A stretch of DNA of 64,000 nucleotides from an uncultured Sphingomonadaceae bacterium. GTDB taxonomy: Bacteria > Pseudomonadota > Alphaproteobacteria > Sphingomonadales > Sphingomonadaceae. The position numbers were made by a program, and so were the translations under genes. The DNA lies in contig CANMWO010000001.1 of assembly GCA_947501695.1 (NCBI GenBank), positions 248,001 to 312,000 of the forward strand, given 5' to 3'. Positions 8,581 to 19,049 of this stretch are shown piece by piece. The notes beneath the pieces are model-generated. The model was given only the letters and a program-made list of their open reading frames with translations, had not been told where the DNA came from and did no database searches. Numbering within the stretch: position 1 is the stretch's first letter; the number at the start of each line of letters is the position of its first letter.

Positions 8581-10716
8581 CTATGTGACCAGATCGGTTA
8601 GCGTACCGACGGTCAGGATCTGAGGCAATATAACAGGTTCTTCGCCCGGTTCATAATAGAGGTAGAGAGGCACGCCAGCGCGGCCATGCTTTTCGAGAAA
8701 CTTGCTGATCACGGGATCAGGGCGGGTCCAGTCCCCCATCAGCACAGCAACATTGGCGGCGGCAAAAGCGTCTGCTGTTTCCTGACGCTGTACCGCGGCG
8801 GCTTCGTTGGCTTTACAGGTAATGCACCAGTCCGCGGTAAAATAGGCGAACACTGGTTGATCGGATGCACGTAATTCGGAAAGCCTCGCCTCGCTAAAGG
8901 GCTCGCTAGGCAGGGTGGCAGATGAGGCGCTGGCAACTTTTTGATCATCCATTGCCTCTGCATCGGGCAACAGCAACACGCCACCGATAATCGCAGCAGT
9001 CAAAGCGCCGGTGGTCAATGTCCCGCGCGACAGGCCCTTCATCTGGCCGCCGCCAAACCACCAGAGTATCAACGTGACAAACAACAGGAAGATGAGCGAC
9101 AGTCCCAGCGCATCCGTACCGATTTGCCGCCCCAGCAACCAGATTAAGCCAATTGCTGTGAGAAACATCGGAATGGCCATGATCTTGCGGAAACTGTCCA
9201 GCCAAGCGCCCGGTTTGGGCAACCGATTGCGGATGGCCGGTACGAACGCGATGAGCAGGAACGGCAGGGCCAGACCGACGCCCAATCCCGCAAATATGAT
9301 CAGCGCGGCGATAGGGGGTAAGACGATGGTAGCACCCAGGGCCGCTGCCATGAACGGGCCGGTACACGGCGTAGCAACGAAGGCGGCGAGCGCGCCGGTC
9401 CAGAAAGATCCAGCAGTGCCGTCTTTTGCCGCGAGTTTGTTGCCGAAATTGACATTAGGGAGTTCAAATAGGCCGGCGAGGTTAAAACCGATTGCGGTCA
9501 CCAATGCCAACAGGACGAAGATGATACGCGGATCCTGTAGCTGGAATGCCCAGCCGACTGCTGCTCCGCTGGCACGTAAGGCTAGCAGCAATCCACCCAG
9601 AGCCGTAGCGACAACCACCACGCCCGCGGTGTAGGCCAGCGCATCGCGGCGCACGACAGTTTCATCGCCGCCGGCTTTGGCAAGACTTATCGCTTTGAGG
9701 CTGAGGATCGGGAACACGCATGGCATCAGATTGAGCAGCAAGCCGCCGACAATCGCTCCACCGAGGGCTATAAATAGCAATGACGCTTTAGACTGGTCGC
9801 CACCACCAATAAAATTTCCGCCATCTCCCATGTCTGCGCTGCTGATAAGAGGTGTGCCTGACATTTCCACATCGCCGGTGGCGGCGTTCAAAGAAAATCC
9901 GTTATTTTGTCCGATTTTGAGGACGCCGGATATATTCTCCAAGGCATCGCCGCGCGCAGCCGTTTCGATGATCAGCTTATCGCCATCCCGATTGACCTTT
10001 TGCGGTGCGGCATAGTCGACAATCCCGTCTTCCTTGATGAAAAAATAAGGGGTTGCGACGTTGACATTGGCCGGGAAAGGAACCGATAGGCGGAATAGGT
10101 CATTTGTGACGGTGAAGGTGGCGGTGTTGCCAAGCGGCCGAGGCAAGGCTTCACGATAAGCATTAAAAGCATTATTGAGCGAAACCGCTGCGTCCGAGCC
10201 AACCACTTGCAGGTTGATCGAAAGCTCATCTTGCTCGGGCACACAGACTTCATCGGTACAAGCAAGCCATTCGGATTTAACCGATATGGACAGCGGTCCC
10301 GGTTTCACTTTTTCGGATACGACCAGATTAACGAGGACGGCATAATCACCCTTGTAAATATAGTTCATGATACCGGAAATCATCAGCGTATCGGGCACTG
10401 GATATTGGGCTTTGCCAGCGGTCACGCCGTCAGGTAGCTTCCAGTCAAAGCTCATACCAATGCCAGCATCACCAGGGTTTTCCCAATAGCCGTGCCAAGT
10501 TGGTTTTGGGTTCATGACAAAGGCGAGGGTCACGCTTTGCCCCGCTTGCACTTCCTGCGATTCAGCAACCAGCGTGGCGGGTACGTTGAGCTCACGCTTA
10601 TTGAGTTCAACCTGCGCAGAGGCTTGGCTGATGCTAAGCAGTGCCGCGCAAACGAACGCCGCCAGCAAAAACCGGAAACTTGCCGAGATTGTTCTCAAAG
10701 AGGTTTCAGATGTCAT
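8581..10716 (-). CDS. dsbD: thiol:disulfide interchange protein DsbD
   Basis: DsbD moves electrons from cytoplasmic thioredoxin across the inner membrane to periplasmic redoxins. This 711-residue protein has all three parts: a signal peptide and N-terminal DsbD-alpha-like immunoglobulin domain (about 30-290, with the pair CTDEVC), a central multi-spanning CcdA-like domain with its two membrane cysteines (LMPCVFPIL and TPCTGPF), and a C-terminal thioredoxin domain with ADWCITCK. It begins at ATG 10716. It is the first gene of a two-gene unit with the peroxiredoxin-like gene and is divergent from the phosphatase gene. Confidence 0.92.
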   Translation of the reverse strand: MTSETSLRTISASFRFLLAAFVCAALLSISQASAQVELNKRELNVPATLVAESQEVQAGQSVTLAFVMNPKPTWHGYWENPGDAGIGMSFDWKLPDGVTAGKAQYPVPDTLMISGIMNYIYKGDYAVLVNLVVSEKVKPGPLSISVKSEWLACTDEVCVPEQDELSINLQVVGSDAAVSLNNAFNAYREALPRPLGNTATFTVTNDLFRLSVPFPANVNVATPYFFIKEDGIVDYAAPQKVNRDGDKLIIETAARGDALENISGVLKIGQNNGFSLNAATGDVEMSGTPLISSADMGDGGNFIGGGDQSKASLLFIALGGAIVGGLLLNLMPCVFPILSLKAISLAKAGGDETVVRRDALAYTAGVVVVATALGGLLLALRASGAAVGWAFQLQDPRIIFVLLALVTAIGFNLAGLFELPNVNFGNKLAAKDGTAGSFWTGALAAFVATPCTGPFMAAALGATIVLPPIAALIIFAGLGVGLALPFLLIAFVPAIRNRLPKPGAWLDSFRKIMAIPMFLTAIGLIWLLGRQIGTDALGLSLIFLLFVTLILWWFGGGQMKGLSRGTLTTGALTAAIIGGVLLLPDAEAMDDQKVASASSATLPSEPFSEARLSELRASDQPVFAYFTADWCITCKANEAAAVQRQETADAFAAANVAVLMGDWTRPDPVISKFLEKHGRAGVPLYLYYEPGEEPVILPQILTVGTLTDLVT

Positions 10717-10799
10717 AAAAACTCACCATTTTATATATAACGCTGTTAGTCTATCGACGGCTGTCTTGCCATAGCCGCTTTATACCATGGGGATTATTC

Positions 10800-12473
10800 G
10801 TGCGCTTCACCAAATATGTTACAAGTTTCATAGCTTTTATTGCAGTTTCCACTACCGCCAATGCTGAAGATCACAGCGAAGCAAAGTCCGATAAGCCCAG
10901 ACTGGTGATCGCGATATCGGTGGACCAGTTTTCGTCCGATCTGTTCAGCGAGTATCGCAGCACATTTACTGGTGGTTTGAAACGCCTGACCGGTGGCGCT
11001 GTTTTCCCATCAGGATATCAGGGCCATGCCGCGACCGAAACCTGTCCGGGGCATGCGACGATTATGACCGGGGTGCATCCTGGCCGCGCCGGTATCATCG
11101 CCAATAACTGGATTGATCTTGGCGTAAAGCGTGATGACAAAACTATCTATTGCGCGGAAGACGAGCGGATTGAGGGCACTAGCTTTGGTAGCATAACTGC
11201 GGCAACCCAAGGCGATTATGTTGCTTCGGCATGGCATTTGCTGGTTCCTACTTTGGGGGAGCGTTTGAAGAAAATATCTCCTGATTCTCGCAATATGGCG
11301 GTGGCTGGAAAAGATCGGTCGGCCTTGATGATGGGCGGCAATGCGCCGGACATGGTGTTCTGGTGGCGCGGCGAAGGGTTCGAAACCAAACAAGACGGCC
11401 TGATGCTGCCGGCGCTCCCTGAGTTTAACGCAGAAATTAAAGCGATGCTAGCCAAGCCGCGCGCCCCAATTGCTGTGCCAGCCCATTGCGCAATCCGCAA
11501 TCGTGCGATCCCGGTTGATAGCAATAATGCCCTTGGTACCTATCAATTTCAGCGTCCTGAAAATGGTGCACCTATCTTTCGTGCCTCACCGGATTTTGAC
11601 GCAGCCGTTCTAGCGCTGGCTAAAAAGATGGTGAAGAATGAGCGGCTTGGCACGTTTGAATTTACCGATGTTCTGAATGTCGGACTTTCCGCCACAGACT
11701 ATGTCGGTCATGCCTTTGGTACTGGCGGCGTTGAAATGTGTATCAACTTGTCTGAACTGGATAGAAACTTGGGCACGTTTTTTGACAATCTGGATGAAAT
11801 GGGCCGCGATTATATGGTCGTGCTCACAGCCGACCATGGCGGGCATGATTTGCCGGAACGGCTGCAACAGCAGGGCGTGCCCGAAGCGCAGCGCATTGAT
11901 GCGGAAACAAATGCCGATGGGCTCAACGAAGTTTTTTCCGAAAATAGCAAACTGAGCAAATATGGTCAGACGGTTTATGCTGACAGCCCATTTGGGGATT
12001 ATTATATCAACAGGACAATTCCAGCACCTCTGCGCGAAGAAGTTAAGGCGGAGGCGATGGCGATGATGGCGCGTAGCGACCAAGTGGAGATCGTTCTAGA
12101 TGGCGCGAAGCTTGCCAAAATGCCGATGCCAACCGGTCCCGTGGAAGAATGGAGCCTCGCCGAACGTGCACGGGCTTCTTTTCACCCCGATCGGTCGGGC
12201 GATTTCATCGTACTGCTGAAAAAATCAGTCACGCCAATTGCCGAAGCCATGCGCGGCTATGTTGCGACCCATGGCAGTCCGTGGGACTATGACCGGCGCG
12301 TTCCGATCATGTTCTGGCGCAAAGGTATGAGCCACTTTGAACAGCCGATTTCTGTGCAAACGGTTGATATCGCACCGACCTTGGCGTCGATTATTGGTTT
12401 GGAGGTCTCCGAGGGCGAGTTTGACGGACGTTGTCTTGATATTGATGGCGGGGCAGGGGATAGCTGCGAGTAG
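10800..12473 (+). CDS. PhoK/PafA-like alkaline phosphatase
   Basis: This 557-residue exported phosphomonoesterase is of the type I phosphodiesterase/alkaline phosphatase superfamily, closest in motifs to Sphingomonas PhoK. A signal peptide ends near TTANA. The metal ligands and Thr nucleophile lie in VDQFSSDLF and TETCPGHATIMTG. Further ligands appear as SATDYVGHAFG, TADHGGHDLP and HGSPWDYDRRVP. Translation starts at GTG 10800 after GGGGA. It is likely used to obtain phosphate in the periplasm. I looked for a Pho box in the 83-bp divergent promoter and found none with the right spacing. It converges with the beta-helix gene with only 12 bp between. Confidence 0.9.
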   Translation: MRFTKYVTSFIAFIAVSTTANAEDHSEAKSDKPRLVIAISVDQFSSDLFSEYRSTFTGGLKRLTGGAVFPSGYQGHAATETCPGHATIMTGVHPGRAGIIANNWIDLGVKRDDKTIYCAEDERIEGTSFGSITAATQGDYVASAWHLLVPTLGERLKKISPDSRNMAVAGKDRSALMMGGNAPDMVFWWRGEGFETKQDGLMLPALPEFNAEIKAMLAKPRAPIAVPAHCAIRNRAIPVDSNNALGTYQFQRPENGAPIFRASPDFDAAVLALAKKMVKNERLGTFEFTDVLNVGLSATDYVGHAFGTGGVEMCINLSELDRNLGTFFDNLDEMGRDYMVVLTADHGGHDLPERLQQQGVPEAQRIDAETNADGLNEVFSENSKLSKYGQTVYADSPFGDYYINRTIPAPLREEVKAEAMAMMARSDQVEIVLDGAKLAKMPMPTGPVEEWSLAERARASFHPDRSGDFIVLLKKSVTPIAEAMRGYVATHGSPWDYDRRVPIMFWRKGMSHFEQPISVQTVDIAPTLASIIGLEVSEGEFDGRCLDIDGGAGDSCE

Positions 12474-12485
12474 AGCTATGTTGGC

Positions 12486-13430
12486 TTAACGCCTTTCGTA
12501 ACGGGTCAATCCCCGGCCAAGGCTGTTATTGGCAATCCGCATCTTGTCTCCGCTCCAGTCGGCGACAAACCAGGTGTTGCGGTCAACGCCCTTGGCTAGA
12601 GAAGCGCTGTTGGAATGAATGTTGAGGCCGGCAGAGCTTTGCTTTTTACCTTCAGCAGCAACGGCTACAAAAGCGCTCCAGTTTTCTTTGTTTTGACCTT
12701 GCACAAAAACATTGCCGCTGATCACGCCCGAAGCGCCCGCGGGCAGGTCGATCATATAATTGGTTGAGCGGCCCTGCGTATCATCAAAGCTGCTGTTTGT
12801 CACAGTGACACGTGGAGCACGGCTTTTGACATAGTGACCGCCATTGCCTTTTTCAAAGCGACTATTGGTGACGCTAAGCGAACCATAATCGCCGATATAG
12901 ATGCTATGGGCACAGGATAGTCCCCGATCACAGCGGCCGAGCCGCTGGAAAGTCGAACGGTCAATCACAATGCTGCCACTCGCATCATCGGCCGTAAGCA
13001 AACCCTGCTCACTGTTGCGGAACAAGGCATTGGTAATCGTCAGATTGCCCCGCTCCAAGCGGATACCGGCACCATTGCCATCGGGAACGCGCTGGTTTTG
13101 AAAGATAATGCCGTCTACTAGAGCAGACTGGCCGCGCAAGACCAAAGCTGCTTTGTCCTCGCAAATTCCGCCGTCTAATATGGCTTGTCCGGGTACCGCA
13201 GCTCGATAAGTGATCTGTCCCTCGGTTTGTACAGCGCAATCTCCATAAGCACCCGGTGCTATCACGATAGTGCCTCGACTCCCGCCGATTGCCTCCACTG
13301 CTTGAGACAAGCTGTAAAAGCCTTGTCCGCTTTCAGCGATAGTGAAAGGCGCATTGTTTTGAGCCAATGCAGCAGGGCTGGCAGAAGCTGCCAGAGCAGC
13401 GGCAATAAAGATACGGGCCGAAAATTTCAC
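12486..13430 (-). CDS. secreted right-handed beta-helix repeat protein
   Basis: This 314-residue exported protein has a signal peptide (FIAAALAASASPAALA) and then repeating short beta turns typical of a pectate-lyase-like right-handed helix: ALVDGIIFQNQRV, NLTITNALFRNSEQG, SIVIDRSTFQRLG, SLSVTNSRFEKG, RVTVTNSSFDDT and GVISGNVFVQG. A Cys pair (CDRGLSC) could form a disulfide. Similar proteins bind or degrade polysaccharide, but no catalytic residues can be assigned. It has its own promoter in the 277 bp shared with the divergent PEP-CTERM gene. Confidence 0.8.
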   Translation of the reverse strand: MKFSARIFIAAALAASASPAALAQNNAPFTIAESGQGFYSLSQAVEAIGGSRGTIVIAPGAYGDCAVQTEGQITYRAAVPGQAILDGGICEDKAALVLRGQSALVDGIIFQNQRVPDGNGAGIRLERGNLTITNALFRNSEQGLLTADDASGSIVIDRSTFQRLGRCDRGLSCAHSIYIGDYGSLSVTNSRFEKGNGGHYVKSRAPRVTVTNSSFDDTQGRSTNYMIDLPAGASGVISGNVFVQGQNKENWSAFVAVAAEGKKQSSAGLNIHSNSASLAKGVDRNTWFVADWSGDKMRIANNSLGRGLTRYERR

Positions 13431-13707
13431 GTCTGAAGCTCCTGAAAAAGCGGAGGAAATATGCCTTTTTTATATCGGCTTATAAAACTCAATACAATAT
13501 TGGGAATGGCTCTGTCCCAAATATATGCACATTGCGCTACACCTGTTAATATTCTCATTAATCGGATAATTTAGGATTGATCGCCGTAAGAGTCTCGAAA
13601 CAGGACATCTGTGCGCTTGGTCATAGTCATAGGGTTAAAAATTTGTTAAAGCTCCGATTCGGGTCGCATTGTGAAGCGGGCATTTTGCTCGTAAAAGGAA
13701 TTTTACA

Positions 13708-14343
13708 ATGCACAAACTACTATTAACCGCAGCCGCGGTTGGAGCGCTATCTACTGCCGGATCCGCAAATGCCGCAGTTGTAATGGGCGAACTTACTGGC
13801 GGAAACGCTTTCGCTAACGGCGGCGTCTTCCAACAGCTAACTCCAGCGCCAGGCTTTAATGTCGGCAACAATAACCAACAGTCCAATAATCTGTTTGCTT
13901 TTGATGAGCAACAGGGCGTGACTCTGCTTTCCGCCATTGGTGGTCTTGCGGCAGGAACGGTTGTGAACAGCCACTACGTCTTTTTCGATCCGGGTCCGAG
14001 CCGCAGAGGAGTTGGCTATGTGGATTTTGATGGAGATATTCTTGGCGTACTAGATGGCAAGGCAGACATGGAAATGACCGACGCTTTGCTCGGCAATGGC
14101 AATGTCAACTACGTCAGTGTCAATCTGCGCGGATTAGAAAGCCAAGACAGCTTCAACACTGTTGGTAACAGAATAAATATCGACTTTACGGCATCTAATC
14201 CCGGCGATTACATTCGCGTGTTGACGGCAGTTTCGGCAGTACCGGAACCAGCATCTTGGGCGATGATGATTGGTGGCTTTGGTTTAGTCGGCGGAGCAAT
14301 GCGCCGTCGCCGCAAAATGACAACAAACGTCAGCTACGCCTAA
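13708..14343 (+). CDS. PEPxxWA-CTERM sorting-domain protein
   Basis: This 211-residue exported protein ends with the sphingomonad sorting tail: VPEPASWAMMIGGFG, a short hydrophobic helix, then RRRRK. PEP-CTERM tails are recognised by an exosortase (EpsH/XrtA type) that is usually linked to exopolysaccharide export; no exosortase is in this window. The signal peptide is HKLLLTAAAVGALSTAGSANA. The body is Gly/Asn-rich and beta-strand-like, as in extracellular matrix proteins, with no known catalytic motif. AAGGAA precedes the ATG. A strong terminator follows. Confidence 0.88.
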   Translation: MHKLLLTAAAVGALSTAGSANAAVVMGELTGGNAFANGGVFQQLTPAPGFNVGNNNQQSNNLFAFDEQQGVTLLSAIGGLAAGTVVNSHYVFFDPGPSRRGVGYVDFDGDILGVLDGKADMEMTDALLGNGNVNYVSVNLRGLESQDSFNTVGNRINIDFTASNPGDYIRVLTAVSAVPEPASWAMMIGGFGLVGGAMRRRRKMTTNVSYA

Positions 14344-14366
14344 ACCGATAAATTATTGATTAGATT

Positions 14367-14398
14367 AAAGCCGGTCTCTTAAGAGGCCGGCTTTATTC
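14367..14398. terminator. bidirectional terminator between PEP-CTERM gene and metH
   Basis: AAAGCCGG (14367-14374) pairs with CCGGCTTT (14387-14394), continued inward by CTCTT/AAGAG, so the stem is nearly perfect. The hairpin overlaps the metH stop codon (14393-14395). It serves convergent transcripts from both sides. Confidence 0.75.
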
Positions 14399-17011
14399 GT
14401 TTAGATTGGGGCGCAACCACTGCCGTGCTCGATCCAGTGAAATATCGCGCCGCGCCGCATAGTCCTCGACTTGATCCTCGCCAATCCGCGCTACGCCGAA
14501 GTAATCGGCTTCTGGGTGGCCGAAATAAAAGCCCGAGACAGCGGCAGTTGGAGTCATCGCAAAGCTGCTGGTGAGTTCCAGTCCGGTATTGGCCGTCGCA
14601 TCGAGCATATCGAATAATATCGGTTTCAGGCTGTGGTCAGGGCAGGCGGGATAACCGGGTGCTGGTCGGATGCCCTGATATTGTTCCTTTATTAGCGCCT
14701 TGTTGCTGAGATCTTCATCCGCTGCATAGCCCCAAAGATCTTTGCGGACATGCTCATGCATACGCTCGGCAAAGGCTTCCGCAAGCCGGTCGGCCAGCGC
14801 CTTGATCAGGATACTGTTATAGTCATCCTTGTCAGCCTCAAATCGTGCCACATGTTCATCAATACCGTGACCAGCGGTGACCGCAAAGCCGCCCATCCAG
14901 TCATCGGACGTATCAATAAAGTCAGCGAGGCAGTTGTTAGATTTGCCAGACCGTTTGCTGACTTGTTGGCGCAGCATGGGCAGGGCGATTTCTTCATTTT
15001 CTGGTGCGACCATGATGTCGTCGCCGTCCCGCCGTGCACGCCACAGGCCAGCGACGCCTTTGGCCGTCAGCCATTTTTCTTTGATAATTGTGTCGAGCAT
15101 CGCTTGCGCATCTTTGAACAGATCGCTCGCGCTTTCGCCGACCACTTCGTCGGTCAGGATGGCGGGATAAGTGCCTGCCAGTTCCCATGCGCGGAAAAAC
15201 GGAGTCCAGTCGATATAGTCGCGCAGCTCCGCCAGATCCCAGTCTTCATAGACATGCAGACCAGGTTTTTTCGGTGCTGGCGGCTTTTTGTTCATGTCCA
15301 CGACGGCACCATTGGCGCGAGCCTCATTGAGCGAGGCGAGTTTTTTCGCGGTCTTGCCGGCGCGGGCAATCCGCACTTGTTCGTAATCTTCACGAGTGCT
15401 GGCGATAAAGCCATCGGCCTGTGTGTCGCTGACTAGCTGCGAGGCCACACCCACAGCGCGACTGGCATCCAGCACATAAATGGTGGGACCGGAATAAGCG
15501 GGTTCGATGCGTAAGGCTGTATGGGTTTTGGAAGTCGTAGCACCGCCGATGAGAAGCGGCATTGTCATCTTGGCACGCTCCATTTCTTCGGAGACTGTTA
15601 CCATTTCATCGAGCGACGGTGTGATCAAGCCAGACAGGCCGATCATGTCTGCATCGTTCTCGTTGGCGGCTCTCAAAATGTCCGTCCATGGGACCATCAC
15701 GCCCAGATCGATGACTTCAAAGCCGTTGCATTGCAGGACAACGCCGACGATATTTTTGCCAATATCATGTACGTCGCCCTTGACGGTCGCCATTATGATC
15801 TTGCCTTTGCCCTTTGCGCCTTGTTCTTTCTCCGCCTCAATATAGGGGAAGAGATGGGCGACGGCCTTTTTCATCACACGGGCGGATTTGACCACTTGTG
15901 GCAGGAACATTTTGCCCGATCCGAACAGATCGCCAACGACGTTCATGCCGTCCATGAGAGGGCCTTCGATTACCTCGATCGGACGCCCGCCTGCGTCTTT
16001 GACCGAAACCCGCATTTCTTCAGTATCTTCGATAATATGGGCATCTATGCCTTTGACGAGCGCATGCTCGAGACGTTTGACCACATCATAGCCGCGCCAT
16101 TCTGCTGCGGCTTTTTCTGCCGCGACGTCGGTCCCGCGAAACTTCTCGGCTAGCGTAATCAGATTGTCGGTTGCATCACCATGTCGATCGAAAATCACAT
16201 CTTCACAGGCATCGCGCAGCACTGGATCGATATCATCGTAAATATCCAGCTGGCCCGCATTGACGATGGCCATGTCTAAACCCACTGGAATTGCATGATA
16301 GAGAAAGACGCTATGCATGGCGCGGCGAACCGGTTCATTGCCGCGAAAACTGAAAGACAAGTTGGACAGGCCGCCCGAAAAATGCACATGTGGGCAGGCG
16401 GCTTTGATCTCGGCGACAGCTTCGATAAAATCGAGTGCGTAGCGACGATGTTCGTCAATGCCAGTGGCGACGGCAAAAACATTAGGATCGAAAATAATAT
16501 CTTCCGGTGGAAAACCGTTTTCGGTGAGCAACTTATATGCCCGTTTGCAGATTTCGACTTTACGCTCTTTTGTATCGGCTTGTCCGGTTTCGTCAAAGGC
16601 CATGACTACGACGGCTGCGCCATAAGCCATGCATAGCCGAGCATGCTTCAGGAATTCTCTTTCACCCTCTTTCATCGAGATGGAATTAACAATCGGTTTG
16701 CCAGAGACACATTTCAGGCCCGCCTCGATCACGCTCCATTTGGAGCTGTCAATCATCACAGGCACGCGGGCGATGTCCGGTTCGGCAGAGATAAGCTTGA
16801 GGAAGGTTGTCATCGCGTGTTCCGCGTCGAGCAGCCCTTCATCCATATTCACATCGATGATCTGTGCACCATTTTCGACTTGCTGACGCGCGACTTCCAC
16901 GGCGGCTTCATAGTCATCGTTGAGGATGAGCTTTTTGAACCGCGCAGAGCCGGTAACGTTGGTACGCTCGCCAATATTGACGAATTGCGCGGAAGATGGG
17001 GGTGTGGTCAT
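14393..17011 (-). CDS. metH: methionine synthase, C-terminal polypeptide (folate, B12 and activation domains)
   Basis: This 872-residue protein carries the second part of cobalamin-dependent methionine synthase. In order: pterin-binding domain ([16 protein letters not shown] start), cap domain ([21 protein letters not shown]), B12-binding domain with the DxHxxG cobalt-ligand motif ([12 protein letters not shown]) and [11 protein letters not shown], and the AdoMet reactivation domain ([27 protein letters not shown]). The homocysteine-binding domain is encoded separately just upstream, a split known in several alphaproteobacteria. It transfers the methyl group from methyl-tetrahydrofolate via cobalamin to homocysteine. 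No cobalamin riboswitch is apparent. It is the last gene of the operon. Confidence 0.96.
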   Translation of the reverse strand: MTTPPSSAQFVNIGERTNVTGSARFKKLILNDDYEAAVEVARQQVENGAQIIDVNMDEGLLDAEHAMTTFLKLISAEPDIARVPVMIDSSKWSVIEAGLKCVSGKPIVNSISMKEGEREFLKHARLCMAYGAAVVVMAFDETGQADTKERKVEICKRAYKLLTENGFPPEDIIFDPNVFAVATGIDEHRRYALDFIEAVAEIKAACPHVHFSGGLSNLSFSFRGNEPVRRAMHSVFLYHAIPVGLDMAIVNAGQLDIYDDIDPVLRDACEDVIFDRHGDATDNLITLAEKFRGTDVAAEKAAAEWRGYDVVKRLEHALVKGIDAHIIEDTEEMRVSVKDAGGRPIEVIEGPLMDGMNVVGDLFGSGKMFLPQVVKSARVMKKAVAHLFPYIEAEKEQGAKGKGKIIMATVKGDVHDIGKNIVGVVLQCNGFEVIDLGVMVPWTDILRAANENDADMIGLSGLITPSLDEMVTVSEEMERAKMTMPLLIGGATTSKTHTALRIEPAYSGPTIYVLDASRAVGVASQLVSDTQADGFIASTREDYEQVRIARAGKTAKKLASLNEARANGAVVDMNKKPPAPKKPGLHVYEDWDLAELRDYIDWTPFFRAWELAGTYPAILTDEVVGESASDLFKDAQAMLDTIIKEKWLTAKGVAGLWRARRDGDDIMVAPENEEIALPMLRQQVSKRSGKSNNCLADFIDTSDDWMGGFAVTAGHGIDEHVARFEADKDDYNSILIKALADRLAEAFAERMHEHVRKDLWGYAADEDLSNKALIKEQYQGIRPAPGYPACPDHSLKPILFDMLDATANTGLELTSSFAMTPTAAVSGFYFGHPEADYFGVARIGEDQVEDYAARRDISLDRARQWLRPNLNE

Positions 17012-17046
17012 TTATAAATTTTCTTTGAAATGCGCCGATGAACGGG

Positions 17047-18096
17047 TCAGGCGGCCATCGTGAAAGGTTCAAGGCCGGATAAGCGTGTCCGGACAGCTGG
17101 CGATGCCATAGCGCGCGGTTTGGTGCCCTCAACTGTTTTGGCAATGGCCGCGATATGCTCTGGCGTTGTTCCGCAGCAGCCGCCGACAATATTCACAAGA
17201 CCATCATCCAGCCATTCGCTTATCAGCGCTGCTGTCTGATCCGGCATCTCATCATATTCACCCAGTTCATTGGGCAGGCCAGCATTGGGATAGGCCATGA
17301 TCAGGGTATCGGCTTCCTTGGTCAGCATCGCGAGGTGCGGACGCAGTTGGTCAGCGCCAAAGGAACAATTGAGGCCGATGGTGATGGGTTTCAGGTGGCG
17401 TACAGCGTGCCAGAAAGCCTCGACCGTATGGCCCGAAAGATTGCGTCCCGACAGGTCAGTCAGCGTCATAGAAATCATCAAGGGCACATCGCGGTCACAG
17501 GCTTCGGCAGCTTCTTGTGCTGCCATCCCTGCGCATTTGGCGTTGAGTGTGTCGAAGATCGTCTCGATCAAGAGAAAATCGACGCCGCCTTCGATGAGCG
17601 CATCACATTGCTCCCGGTAGACACCTTTGAGATAATCAAAATCAATTTCGCGAAAGCCGGGGTCGTTGACGTCGGGGGACAGAGACAAAGTTTTGTTGGT
17701 TGGGCCGATGGACCCCGCCACAAAGCGTTTTTTGCCATCCTTGGCCTCGGCCTTGTCACATGCTCGTCGAGCAATTTCGGCCGACTTGACATTGAGATCC
17801 CAGACCAGATGCTCGCAACTATAATCGGCTTGGCTAATTTTGGTTGAACTGAACGTATTGGTTTCGACAATATCTGCACCGGCTTCGAGATAGGCAGTGT
17901 GAATGCCTTCGATAATATCGGGCCGCGTCAGGCTGAGCAGGTCATTATTGCCCTTCTGATCATCGCTCAGCTCCAAATTGCCGCGATAATCGCGTTCGCC
18001 AAGGCCGTGATTTTGGATTGCAGTGCCATAGCCGCCGTCAAAAACCAAAATGCGTTCCGCCGCCAAAGCGAGGAGCTGATCGCCGGGGCCCGTCAT
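17047..18096 (-). CDS. metH: methionine synthase, N-terminal homocysteine S-methyltransferase polypeptide
   Basis: This 349-residue homocysteine S-methyltransferase domain supplies the MetH module that binds homocysteine through zinc. The zinc cysteines are visible in GLNCSFG and GGCCGTTPEH, and the N-terminal DGGYGTAIQ strand is typical. The start is ATG 18096 (MTGPGDQLLAL), overlapping the metF stop as ATGA; an upstream in-frame extension would run deep into metF. A 35-bp gap separates it from the larger MetH polypeptide. The two chains probably form one functional enzyme in the cytoplasm. Confidence 0.94.
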   Translation of the reverse strand: MTGPGDQLLALAAERILVFDGGYGTAIQNHGLGERDYRGNLELSDDQKGNNDLLSLTRPDIIEGIHTAYLEAGADIVETNTFSSTKISQADYSCEHLVWDLNVKSAEIARRACDKAEAKDGKKRFVAGSIGPTNKTLSLSPDVNDPGFREIDFDYLKGVYREQCDALIEGGVDFLLIETIFDTLNAKCAGMAAQEAAEACDRDVPLMISMTLTDLSGRNLSGHTVEAFWHAVRHLKPITIGLNCSFGADQLRPHLAMLTKEADTLIMAYPNAGLPNELGEYDEMPDQTAALISEWLDDGLVNIVGGCCGTTPEHIAAIAKTVEGTKPRAMASPAVRTRLSGLEPFTMAA

Positions 18097-19049
18097 GCTG
18101 CTTTCTCCTCCGCGGCGCCCGAGGGGCGTTTGCCGAGCAAGTGGCAAATCGCATAGCTCAGCTCTGCGCGGTTGAGTGTGTAGAAATGGAATTGCCGGAC
18201 GCCGCCTGCATAAAGTTTGCGGCATAGTTCGGCGGCAACAGTCGCCGCGATAAGTTGGCGTGCCGACGGGTGATCATCCAGCCCCTCAAACAGGTCATTC
18301 ATCCACAAAGGGATCTCCGCGCCGCACATACCCGCAAACTTCCGCGTCTGTGCAACGTTCGAAACCGGTAAGATACCTGGAACCAATTCGGCATCAATCC
18401 CGGCTGCTCCCGCAGCATCCTGAAACCGGAAAAACGCTTCGGCGGTAAAGAAAAACTGCGTAATCGCACGGCTTGCGCCCGCATCTAGCTTGCGTTTCAG
18501 ATTGTCCAGATCGGTTTGCGGACAATTGGCTTCCGGGTGCGTTTCGGGATAGGCGGCAACCGAAATTTCAAACGGCGCAATATCTTTCAGCCCTTTAACC
18601 AGTTCCGCGGCACTTTTGTAACCTTCCGGATGCGGTTCAAAAGCTTGACCTTCAGAGGGTGGATCCCCGCGCAAGGCTACAATATGACGTACGCCGGCTT
18701 CCCAATAGGATTGAGCTACCTCGGCTATCTCCGCTTTGCTAGCTCCGACACAGGTCAGATGCGCTGCAGCAGGAATATGAGTTTCCTTCGCGATGCGCGC
18801 AACTGTGGCATGCGTGCGCTCCCGGGTCGATCCACCCGCGCCGTAAGTTACCGAGACAAAACGTGGATTAAGTGGTTCCAAGGTTAGGACGCTGTCCCAT
18901 AATGTCTGTTCCATTTTTTCCGATTTCGGTGGGAAAAATTCAAATGAAACATCAGCGTCACCACTCAATCCGGCGAATAATGGAGCGTCTAGTGCCCGCT
19001 TTGCTTCCTCCAATTCATTCAAGCCTAATGGTCTGGTTTGTTGGATCAT
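18093..19049 (-). CDS. metF: methylenetetrahydrofolate reductase
   Basis: MetF reduces 5,10-methylene-THF to 5-methyl-THF, the methyl donor used by the downstream MetH polypeptides. The 318-residue flavoprotein shows SFEFFPPKSEKME, VSVTYGAGGSTRERT, HIVALRGDPP and TQFFFTAEAF, all standard for this TIM-barrel family. It overlaps both neighbours by ATGA: its start lies on the stop of the regulator gene and its stop on the start of the next gene. This argues for translational coupling. Confidence 0.96.
   Translation of the reverse strand: MIQQTRPLGLNELEEAKRALDAPLFAGLSGDADVSFEFFPPKSEKMEQTLWDSVLTLEPLNPRFVSVTYGAGGSTRERTHATVARIAKETHIPAAAHLTCVGASKAEIAEVAQSYWEAGVRHIVALRGDPPSEGQAFEPHPEGYKSAAELVKGLKDIAPFEISVAAYPETHPEANCPQTDLDNLKRKLDAGASRAITQFFFTAEAFFRFQDAAGAAGIDAELVPGILPVSNVAQTRKFAGMCGAEIPLWMNDLFEGLDDHPSARQLIAATVAAELCRKLYAGGVRQFHFYTLNRAELSYAICHLLGKRPSGAAEEKAA

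Noticed and set aside
10741-10790. Pho box before the alkaline phosphatase
   Set aside because: CTGT motifs are present but their spacing (10 or 18 bases) does not fit the 11-base Pho box repeat.
15521-16153. Long plus-strand frame opposite metH
   Set aside because: It is a shadow of the well-supported metH reading frame, as are similar frames at 17155-17847 and 36084-36593.
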